Below, in pieces: positions 1 to 5,291 of a DNA stretch of 5,291 nucleotides. Origin of the DNA: Bacteroidota bacterium (GTDB lineage Bacteria; Bacteroidota; Bacteroidia; 2-12-FULL-35-15). Position 1 is the first letter of the stretch. Each line of letters begins with the position of its first letter. The notes under the pieces are model-generated. The model ran no database searches, was not told where the DNA came from, and was given only the letters and a program-made list of their open reading frames with translations. Location of the stretch: assembly GCA_021413595.1 (NCBI GenBank), contig JAIOQD010000663.1:1-5291 (forward strand), in the 5' to 3' direction. A program made the translations under genes and the position numbers.

Positions 1-347
1 CGATTTTAGAAGGCCTTGTTGCTGTTCAGCAATTTGTTAAGATTGGTGCACATGCATTCATTACAGGAGGTTCATTGGTGCGTAAAAATGTGCCACCATT
101 TACTAAAGCTGCACGTGAGCCATTGCAATATATTGGCATCAATTCAGTTGGCTTGCGCAGACGGGGCTACAGTAATGAACGTATTCTGGAAATAGAAGAT
201 ATCTATCGTACCCTTTATATTAAAGGACATAACGTAACCAATGCATTAGCGATTATAGAGCAGGAAGCGCCTGCTTCCAATGAAAAAGAACAGATCCTGA
301 ATTTTATCCGCGAATCAAAAAATGGGATTATGAGAGGGATTAGTTAG
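1..347 (+). CDS. lpxA: Acyl-[ACP]--UDP-N-acetylglucosamine O-acyltransferase, C-terminal part
   Basis: This is the 3' end of lpxA. The first complete codon is at 3, and 114 residues are visible of a family length near 260. LpxA is a cytoplasmic trimer that transfers a hydroxyacyl chain from acyl-ACP to the 3-OH of UDP-GlcNAc, the first step of lipid A synthesis. The visible part starts in the last turns of the left-handed beta-helix (QQFVKIGAHAF, then GGSLVRKNVPPF). It continues with the family signature GINSVGLRRRGYS, which contains the equivalent of E. coli Arg204 (second Arg of LRRRG). The alpha-helical C-terminal domain follows and ends in a KNGIMRGIS tail that resembles the family's usual ending. 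The residue matching E. coli His160 is Gln (codon 27-29). The catalytic His125 equivalent lies upstream of the window. The KAAREPL motif is typical of Bacteroidota LpxA. A TTG at 75 is only an internal codon and not the start. Confidence 0.95.
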   Translation, partial: ILEGLVAVQQFVKIGAHAFITGGSLVRKNVPPFTKAAREPLQYIGINSVGLRRRGYSNERILEIEDIYRTLYIKGHNVTNALAIIEQEAPASNEKEQILNFIRESKNGIMRGIS

Positions 348-458
348 TTTTAAAGTTCAAATTTACAGTTAAAAAATCAGCGATTTTATTCTTTGAATAA
401 GATCCAAACCAATACTCCAAACTTTAAACTTTGAACTTTCCAACTTATTTTTAATTCA
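348..458. repeat. lpxA-ABC spacer with tandem heptamers and an inverted partner
   Basis: This 111-bp AT-rich spacer holds three head-to-tail heptamers at 419-439 (AAACTTT, AAACTTT, GAACTTT). The 10-mer AAAGTTCAAA at 352-361, just after the lpxA stop, is the exact reverse complement of TTTGAACTTT at 430-439. The two could pair as a stem closing a loop of about 68 nt. The leader directly before the ABC start is A/T-rich with no Shine-Dalgarno. No clear terminator or promoter box was found, so the two genes could be co-transcribed. Confidence 0.55.
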
Positions 459-1079
459 ATGCAGATCAAACTAAATAACATAGGCAAACGCTATAATTAC
501 GAGTGGATTTTCCGTAAGGTAAATTACGAATTTACAAGTGATAATAATTACGTTATTTTAGGAGGAAATGGTTCAGGAAAATCAACCCTTTTACAAGTAA
601 TTACAGGTAATATAATGCAATCGGAGGGGGAGATAAATTATACTATTTCAGATTCCAAAATTGAAAATGAGACTATTTTCAAACACCTGAGTTTTGCTGC
701 TCCCTACCTTGAACTTTTCGAAGAATTTACCTTGGCTGAATCAATTGAATTTCAGGCTAAGTTCAAACCATTTTACAAAGAGTTGGATACAAAAAAAATT
801 ATCGCCCTTACTCAACTCGAAAAAGCAAAAGATAAACAATTAAAACAGTATTCGTCAGGGATGAAACAACGGGTTCGTTTAGCACTGGCCATTTTAAGCG
901 ATACTCCTCTCCTATTGCTTGATGAACCTACATCCAACCTTGATAAAAAAGCTATTGACTGGTATCAGAATTTAATAAACAATTATTCTCAAAACCGATT
1001 GATTTTTGTGTGCTCCAATCAGCAGGAATATGAATATCCCTTCTGTAACAAGCAATTATTTATCGAGGAGTTTAAATAG
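459..1079 (+). CDS. Compact stand-alone ABC transporter ATP-binding protein
   Basis: This 206-residue single-domain ABC ATPase is close to the minimum size for the fold. Visible motifs are Walker A GGNGSGKST (35-43), signature YSSGMKQR (131-138), Walker B LLLLD (151-155) with catalytic Glu156, and D-loop SNLD (159-162). The Q-loop position appears to be Pro82 in FAAPYLEL, and the H-switch position is Asn187 in VCSNQQEY, so both usual polar residues are replaced. There is no membrane domain in the protein and no permease gene beside it. Its partner is therefore encoded elsewhere, or it is not a transporter subunit. It follows lpxA on the same strand after 111 bp and may share its transcript. 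The cargo is unknown. The size and the APYLEL/SNQ pattern recall Bacteroidota homologues that are sometimes labelled CcmA-like, but I would not assign that function. The ATG at 459 fits the usual N-terminus and has no Shine-Dalgarno. Confidence 0.9.
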   Translation: MQIKLNNIGKRYNYEWIFRKVNYEFTSDNNYVILGGNGSGKSTLLQVITGNIMQSEGEINYTISDSKIENETIFKHLSFAAPYLELFEEFTLAESIEFQAKFKPFYKELDTKKIIALTQLEKAKDKQLKQYSSGMKQRVRLALAILSDTPLLLLDEPTSNLDKKAIDWYQNLINNYSQNRLIFVCSNQQEYEYPFCNKQLFIEEFK

Positions 1080-1100
1080 GAACCAAGAAATTAGATTCAG

Positions 1101-1236
1101 CAGTCAAGAACTAGAAACAAGAGTCAAGAAGATAGAACCAAGAAATAAGAGTCAAGAAACAAGAATTTAGAGTCAAGAAACAAGAGTTAAGAGTCAAGAA
1201 TCCAAAGCAATCCTGGCTCTTGATTCTCGACTCTAA
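1101..1236. repeat. Degenerate 21-bp-period repeat array with inverted end unit
   Basis: The core AGTCAAGAA occurs five times, within 10-mers starting at 1101, 1121, 1149, 1170 and 1191, so spacings are 20, 28, 21 and 21 bp. The full units at 1149-1169 and 1170-1190 match at 19 of 21 positions. A further related sequence lies in inverted orientation at about 1215-1236. Shorter CCAAGAA pieces occur at 1083-1089 and 1138-1144. The array fills the gap between two convergent genes. Arrays of this look are common between Bacteroidota genes, from memory. A peptide frame across it merely reads the repeat and is not considered coding. Confidence 0.75.
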
Positions 1237-1252
1237 TATCCCTTTATTTTTT
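1187..1252. terminator. Probable terminator between convergent ABC ATPase and lon genes
   Basis: The last direct repeat unit (TTAAGAGTCAAGAATC, 1187-1202) can pair with GATTCTCGACTCTAA (1222-1236). The stem is about 15 bp with one bulge and one mismatch, and the loop is 19 nt. On the + strand it is followed by a T-rich run (1243-1252), as in an intrinsic terminator for the ABC gene. That run overlaps the stop and lysine codons at the 3' end of lon. For lon the same hairpin starts only a few nucleotides past its stop codon, but no good U-tract follows on that strand. Confidence 0.5.
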
Positions 1253-3532
1253 CTTCGCTTCACCGTTATATGTGAAATCAATTGGATTATCAACTTTTTC
1301 CTTTAACAGCGCTAATTTCACTACATCGATCATCTTCTCAACATAATGAAATTTCAGATCTTTGATGTATTCTTTTTTGATGTCATCAATATCTTTTTTA
1401 TTATCGATACACAATATAATTTCCTTGATGCCGGCACGTTTTGCTGCCAGTATCTTTTCTTTGATACCACCTACAGCTAACACGCGTCCACGTAAGGTGA
1501 TTTCCCCTGTCATGGCCAATTCTTTCTTCACTTTACGTTGCGTAAATGCCGATGCAATTGCTGTAAGCATTGTTATACCGGCACTTGGTCCATCTTTTGG
1601 AGTAGCACCTTCAGGAACATGGATATGAATATTCCATTTATCAAAAATATCTGGTTTTAAGCCAAGAATACTACTGTGTGCTTTTATATATTCCAAGGCA
1701 ATCACTGCTGATTCTTTCATCACTTCACCTAAATTGCCTGTTAAGGTTAGCTTTCCATTGCCTCTGGTAATGCTGGTTTCAATAAATAAAATATCTCCAC
1801 CAACCGAGGTCCATGCTAAACCGGTAACAACACCGGCAACATCATTCCCCTGATACCTGTCCTTTGCATGTGCAGGTCCAAGTATTTTCACAAGATTTTT
1901 TACTTCCACTTTTACATTATACTTCTGATCCATTGCAATGGATTTAGCAGCATTTCGTACAATTTTAGCGATCACTTTTTCCAATCCGCGCACACCTGAT
2001 TCACGCGTGTAATTTTCAATGATGTATTCAAAAATTTCAGCATTTAATTCTATCTGTCCTATCTTTAATCCTTGCTCTTCTATTTGTTTAGGTAGCAAGT
2101 GGCGTTTGGCTATTTCCATTTTTTCTTCGATGGTATAACCTGTAATTTCAATGATTTCCATCCTGTCGCGCAAAGCGGGCTGAATACTACTCAATGAATT
2201 GGCAGTGGCTATAAATAGCACTTTGGACAGATCGTAATCCATCTCCACATAGTTATCATAGAATGTATTATTTTGTTCCGGATCCAACACTTCCAATAAG
2301 GCCGATGACGGATCTCCATGAAACTCATTTCCTACTTTATCAATCTCATCTAAAATAAATACAGGATTGGAGGTACCCGCCTTTTTAATGTTTTGTAAAA
2401 CACGCCCCGGCATAGCACCAATATAGGTTTTACGATGTCCTCTTATTTCGGCTTCATCACGTAAACCGCCTAAACTCATACGTACATATTTACGTCCCAA
2501 TGCTTCCGCGATACTTTTCCCCAACGATGTTTTACCCACTCCCGGAGGGCCGTATAAACAAATGATTGGCGATTTCATATTACCTTTTAATTTAAGGATC
2601 GCAAGGTGTTCGATGATCCGTTCTTTAACTTTATCCATCCCAAAATGATCTTTATTTAAGGTCTTTTCGGCAAATTTTAGATCAAAATTATCGGTTGTGA
2701 TCTCATTCCAGGGCAAATCCAGAATTACTTCGAGGTAGCTTGTTTGAATGGCATATTCAGCAGCATTCGGATTCATCCGCTCCAATTTACTGATCGATTT
2801 ATCAAATGATTCGGAAACTTCTTTCGACCATTTTTTTGTTTTAGCACGTTCCTTCAGATCAGCCACCTCCAACATCTTTTGCTTTTCAGCAACAAGTGCA
2901 TTCATATTGGATGAAATAAAATTAATAAGGAACGAAGGGCTCTCAATATTACGCAAAGCAAAACCTGCTTCACTTGGTATATGTGGACTTAATTTGATGA
3001 TCTGTAATGCCAGATCTTTTAATGATGATGTAAGTGCCATAAACTCCTGATCGTCTTTAGCAGGTGCTGTTTCAGCAAAAGGAATAATTGCAGCTCTTAT
3101 GTAAGGCTCGGTTTGAATTACATCTTTTAATTCAAAACGTCTTTTGCCTTGAATAATTACTGTTGTATTACCATCAGGCATACGTAACATTTTAATAATC
3201 TGGGCTACGGTGCCTATTCTATTAAGATCCTCAATTGATGGATCTTCGATGGTATCGTTTTTTTGAGAAACCACACCAATGGTCTTATCACCTTTGTAGG
3301 CATCTTTTATCAGATTAATGGATTTATCTCTACCAACAGTGATAGGAATCACAACTCCGGGGAACAGAACGGTATTACGCAATGGTAAAATTGACAGTTC
3401 ATCGGGTACCTTTTCAGAATTCATCTGGTGCTCATCTTCCGATGAAAGCAAAGGAATAAACTCTGTATCTTCATCAATAATAGCATCGTTTATCATTGGT
3501 ATTAAGCCGTTTAAGTCGAAATTATCTGTCAT
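1244..3532 (-). CDS. lon: ATP-dependent protease La (Lon), with shortened central coiled coil
   Basis: Lon is a cytoplasmic hexameric AAA+ serine protease that degrades misfolded and selected regulatory proteins. This copy has 762 residues. Domains in order are: the N-terminal substrate-binding domain, about 45-230 ([15 protein letters not shown] at 45-59); a helical remnant, 231-275; the AAA+ module, with Walker A GPPGVGKT (328-335), Walker B VFILDE (391-396), sensor-1 Asn445, candidate arginine finger in LRDR (454-457) and sensor-2 Arg515; and the protease domain, with Ser650 in DGPSAG and Lys693 in GGIKEK. The Ser-Lys distance of 43 equals that of E. coli Lon. Catalysis should therefore be intact. 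The oddity is at residues 225-236, where DLKERA runs straight into KTKKWS. About 60-65 residues normal in Bacteroidota Lon, including the QREYFL helix, are missing without a frameshift. The ATG at 3530-3532 has no Shine-Dalgarno. The gene is convergent with the ABC gene and divergent from recN. Confidence 0.96.
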   Translation of the reverse strand: MTDNFDLNGLIPMINDAIIDEDTEFIPLLSSEDEHQMNSEKVPDELSILPLRNTVLFPGVVIPITVGRDKSINLIKDAYKGDKTIGVVSQKNDTIEDPSIEDLNRIGTVAQIIKMLRMPDGNTTVIIQGKRRFELKDVIQTEPYIRAAIIPFAETAPAKDDQEFMALTSSLKDLALQIIKLSPHIPSEAGFALRNIESPSFLINFISSNMNALVAEKQKMLEVADLKERAKTKKWSKEVSESFDKSISKLERMNPNAAEYAIQTSYLEVILDLPWNEITTDNFDLKFAEKTLNKDHFGMDKVKERIIEHLAILKLKGNMKSPIICLYGPPGVGKTSLGKSIAEALGRKYVRMSLGGLRDEAEIRGHRKTYIGAMPGRVLQNIKKAGTSNPVFILDEIDKVGNEFHGDPSSALLEVLDPEQNNTFYDNYVEMDYDLSKVLFIATANSLSSIQPALRDRMEIIEITGYTIEEKMEIAKRHLLPKQIEEQGLKIGQIELNAEIFEYIIENYTRESGVRGLEKVIAKIVRNAAKSIAMDQKYNVKVEVKNLVKILGPAHAKDRYQGNDVAGVVTGLAWTSVGGDILFIETSITRGNGKLTLTGNLGEVMKESAVIALEYIKAHSSILGLKPDIFDKWNIHIHVPEGATPKDGPSAGITMLTAIASAFTQRKVKKELAMTGEITLRGRVLAVGGIKEKILAAKRAGIKEIILCIDNKKDIDDIKKEYIKDLKFHYVEKMIDVVKLALLKEKVDNPIDFTYNGEAKKK

Positions 3533-3552
3533 AGCACAGGGAGATTAGTCAT

Positions 3553-3662
3553 AAAAATTTTAAATAATATATCTATGGGTCAATCGGTATGCCAAGCCAA
3601 GAATTTGGACAAATTGGCACTTATTAAAAAATAGGCTGAATTTTAATTTATTTAAAATTTTT
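3553..3662. repeat. 110-bp nested palindrome upstream of lon
   Basis: A perfect 15-bp inverted repeat (AAAAATTTTAAATAA at 3553-3567, its reverse complement at 3648-3662) encloses further, nearly concentric inverted pairs. These are CTAT/ATAG (3573-3576, 3631-3634), TGCCAA/TTGGCA (3590-3595, 3614-3619) and the palindrome AATTTG-GA-CAAATT (3602-3615). All centres fall between 3603.5 and 3608.5. The inner edge lies 20 bp from the lon start codon, so it could be an operator region or fold in the lon leader. The outer arms are pure A/T, so chance is a real alternative. I see no target-site duplication. Confidence 0.5.
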
Positions 3663-3740
3663 GGAGCTCTTTTCTATTAAAATGGTTAAGTCAAAGGACG
3701 AATTACAAAATTAGTTGATTAGGGTCGATTTTGTTAATGT

Positions 3741-3930
3741 CGCGTTAGGGATTCCTTCGACAAGAGCTCAGGATACATTCTTCTCTGAAGAATAAATTCC
3801 GCGTAAATCCCCGCCCGAACGACTGATGTCTTTCAGTCGGGCAGGCTTTTCTGTTTAGAAAAGATTGAAGCCCTTCGACTAGGCTCAAGATAAACTCCAA
3901 GCCCGCCCCTTTCTTGTTTAAGAAAGGGAA
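3741..3930. repeat. GC-richer multi-hairpin intergenic repeat element
   Basis: The segment is visibly richer in G+C than its flanks and packs four short hairpins. They are ATTCTTC/GAAGAAT (3777-3793); GCCC-GACTGA/TCAGTC-GGGC with a GAAC bulge (3813-3842); CTTTTCT-GTTT-AGAAAAG (3846-3863); and CCCTTTCTT-GTTT-AAGAAAGGG (3907-3928). A direct repeat of about 22 bp starts with CCTTCGAC at 3754 and again at 3872, with 19 of 22 positions matching when one gap is allowed. Phrases such as CGCGTTAGGGATT and CCTTCGAC..GCTCAGGAT resemble dispersed Bacteroidota intergenic repeats, from memory and unchecked. A 74-codon minus-strand frame (3745-3969) spans it but has no recognisable domain and encodes the hairpin arms, so I do not call a gene. 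Outer limits are approximate. Confidence 0.6.
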
Positions 3931-4020
3931 ACACACAAATAAGTCATCTACCGAAATAAATATAGGCATCTTAAATATATTGAAAATGTTATTAAATAGT
4001 GTAATTTATAATTTTCCCGA

Positions 4021-4052
4021 AACCAATATTCATTAAATTTGTTGAATTGGTT
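4021..4052 (+). promoter_or_regulatory. Candidate recN promoter -7 box inside an inverted repeat
   Basis: TAAATTTG (4034-4041) matches the Bacteroidota -7 consensus TAnnTTTG and lies about 78 bp before the recN start. No convincing -33 TTTG was found at the expected spacing; TTTC at 4013-4016 is the nearest. The box sits in the loop of an inverted repeat, AACCAAT-AT-TCA (4021-4032) with TGAATTGGTT (4043-4052), which pairs over 10 bp with a two-base bulge. A repressor bound there would cover the promoter. The identity of any such regulator is unknown. Confidence 0.35.
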
Positions 4053-4118
4053 ACTAACGAATCTTATGCGCAGCAGATGCTTACGTAACGTCAAAGTATA
4101 ATCTTATAATTTGCTTTC

Positions 4119-5291
4119 ATGCTAAAACATTTATCCATACAGAATTACGCATTAATAGATAAACTCGAAGTTGACTTTTCAGACGGATTAACTATCATTA
4201 CCGGAGAAACAGGAGCCGGGAAGTCAATATTATTAGGTGCTTTAGGACTTATTGCCGGAAGCCGGGCAGATGCACAATCTTTGCAGGACAAAACGAAAAA
4301 GTGTATTGTTGAAGCATCTTTTAACATTAAAGAGTATTCATTGAAAGATTATTTCTGGACCAATGAACTGGATTATGAGATCACTACCAGCATCCGCAGG
4401 GAGATCACACCCGAAGGTAAGTCACGTGCATTTATCAATGATACACCTGTTACACTTACTCAGTTAAAAGGATTGGCCGAGCGCCTTATCGACATTCATT
4501 CTCAGCATCAAACATTAACGCTGAATGGCAGCGAATTCCAACTTTCGGTAGTGGATGCGTATGCCAATCATGCCGATTCCTTGGCAGAATATTCCATCAG
4601 CTTTAAACAATTCAAAACACTCGAAAAAGCCTTAAATGAATTACTCACAAAGGAATCACAAGCTAAAAAAGATCTGGATTATTTTCAATTTCAGTTCAAT
4701 GAACTAGAAGAAGCAGGCTTAAAACCTGATGAACAAACTATAATTGAGCAAGAGTTGGAAGCCTTAAATAATGCCGAGGATATAAAATCAAACCTTTCAA
4801 AAGCCGCTACCGGCCTGAACGGTGGCGAACAAAATTTACTTGCTTCTTTAAATGAAATAAAATCGCTGCTTGCTTCTCAGGCAAAATTCAAAACTGAAAT
4901 AAATGAATTAAGCACTCGGATAAACAGCTCGTATATCGAATTGAAAGATATCAGCAATGAATTGGAAAACCTCGAGCAGGATATCGTTTACGACCCAAAA
5001 CGAATTGACAAACTTACCATTCAGTTAGATGCCATTTATCGTTTACAGCAAAAGCACCAGGTGAAAAGTGTGGAAGAATTAATTGTAATAAAAGATGACC
5101 TTAGTAATAAACTGCTCGAATTCAGTTCTTTAGAAACCGAAATTGAAAAAACGAAAAAGGAATTAACAAGCGTTCAAAAAGCATTAAAGCAACTTGCAAA
5201 GAAAATTGCAGATAACAGAAAAAAAGAACTTCCTAAAATTGAAAAAGAAATAGCCTCCCTCCTCTCCTCTTTATCCATGCCCAATGCACAA
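4119..5291 (+). CDS. recN: DNA repair protein RecN, N-terminal part
   Basis: The first 391 codons of recN are present and the frame is open to the window edge. Full-length RecN is about 550 residues. RecN is an SMC-like ATPase recruited to double-strand breaks, where it holds DNA ends or sister chromatids for RecA-dependent repair. The N-terminus MLKHLSIQNYALID and Walker A GETGAGKS (29-36) form the first half of the ATPase head. RecN-type motifs follow: GKSRAFINDTPV (100-111), LIDIHSQHQ (123-131) and the DPKRIDKLTIQL..IYRLQQKH block (292-313). From about 155 on, the sequence is Lys/Glu/Leu-rich coiled coil, ending inside the arm. The signature motif, Walker B and the second half of the head lie beyond the window. 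The ATG at 4119 is chosen because it starts the conserved motif directly. There is no Shine-Dalgarno; the leader is TTTGCTTTC-like. It is divergent from lon, with 586 bp between the two starts. Confidence 0.96.
   Translation, partial: MLKHLSIQNYALIDKLEVDFSDGLTIITGETGAGKSILLGALGLIAGSRADAQSLQDKTKKCIVEASFNIKEYSLKDYFWTNELDYEITTSIRREITPEGKSRAFINDTPVTLTQLKGLAERLIDIHSQHQTLTLNGSEFQLSVVDAYANHADSLAEYSISFKQFKTLEKALNELLTKESQAKKDLDYFQFQFNELEEAGLKPDEQTIIEQELEALNNAEDIKSNLSKAATGLNGGEQNLLASLNEIKSLLASQAKFKTEINELSTRINSSYIELKDISNELENLEQDIVYDPKRIDKLTIQLDAIYRLQQKHQVKSVEELIVIKDDLSNKLLEFSSLETEIEKTKKELTSVQKALKQLAKKIADNRKKELPKIEKEIASLLSSLSMPNAQ

Noticed and set aside
1111..1293. Minus-strand 60-codon open frame with repeating LTLNSCF-like peptides
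   Set aside because: It only translates the 21-bp DNA repeats (a multiple of three keeps the frame open) and overlaps the 3' end of lon in another frame.
3318..3548. Plus-strand frame opposite the lon 5' end, plus similar ones at 1362-1628 and 2748-3050
   Set aside because: These are antisense shadows of a well-conserved lon reading frame. None has a recognisable domain.
3581..3597. Sigma-54-like site on the minus strand upstream of lon (TTGGCAT, five bases, TTGAC)
   Set aside because: The -24 half fits, but the -12 half lacks the GC and several other positions differ. The same bases belong to the nested palindrome.
3706..3713. TAATTTTG on the minus strand as a lon -7 promoter box
   Set aside because: It fits TAnnTTTG, but there is no -33 TTTG or TTG at a suitable distance, and the sequence is simple enough to occur by chance. 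It is used only as a conditional argument in the lon palindrome finding.
3745..3969. Minus-strand 74-codon open frame in the lon-recN spacer
   Set aside because: It reads through four hairpins and the duplicated CCTTCGAC block, has no recognisable domain, and has no supporting start context. The DNA structure explains it better.
4105..4110. TATAAT just before recN as a sigma-70 type -10 box
   Set aside because: It lies only 8 bp before the start codon, which would leave almost no leader, and Bacteroidota promoters use a different consensus.
4145..4327. Minus-strand 60-codon frame inside recN
   Set aside because: It is antisense to the Walker A region of recN, which clearly encodes the conserved protein on the other strand.

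Overview
The window looks like an ordinary chromosomal segment from a Bacteroidota bacterium, perhaps near the Sphingobacteriales/Chitinophagales; the order is a guess. Four things point there. The DNA is AT-rich. No gene has a Shine-Dalgarno sequence: the three visible starts follow A/T- or pyrimidine-rich leaders. The LpxA, Lon and RecN sequences carry Bacteroidota-type residues. The intergenic spacers hold short, degenerate, hairpin-forming repeats of the kind common in that phylum.

Layout. Positions 1-347 (+) hold the C-terminal part of lpxA (lipid A biosynthesis). A 111-bp spacer with tandem heptamers follows. Positions 459-1079 (+) encode a compact stand-alone ABC ATPase. The 1080-1243 spacer is a 21-bp-period repeat array ending in an inverted unit, lying between convergent genes and probably acting as a terminator. 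Positions 1244-3532 (-) encode Lon protease, which appears to lack about 60-65 residues of its central coiled coil. Positions 3533-4118 are a 586-bp spacer between divergent genes. It contains a 110-bp nested palindrome next to lon, a GC-richer multi-hairpin element at about 3741-3930, and a promoter-like site in front of recN. Positions 4119-5291 (+) are the first 391 codons of recN, which runs off the end.

The genes do not form one pathway. They are housekeeping functions: outer-membrane lipid synthesis, an ABC ATPase of unknown cargo, protein quality control, and double-strand-break repair. I see no phage, transposase, CRISPR, toxin-antitoxin, tRNA or rRNA. The points most worth checking are the internal in-frame deletion in Lon, the absence of the Q-loop and H-switch residues from the ABC ATPase, and the structured spacers. 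I found no convincing new multi-gene system.
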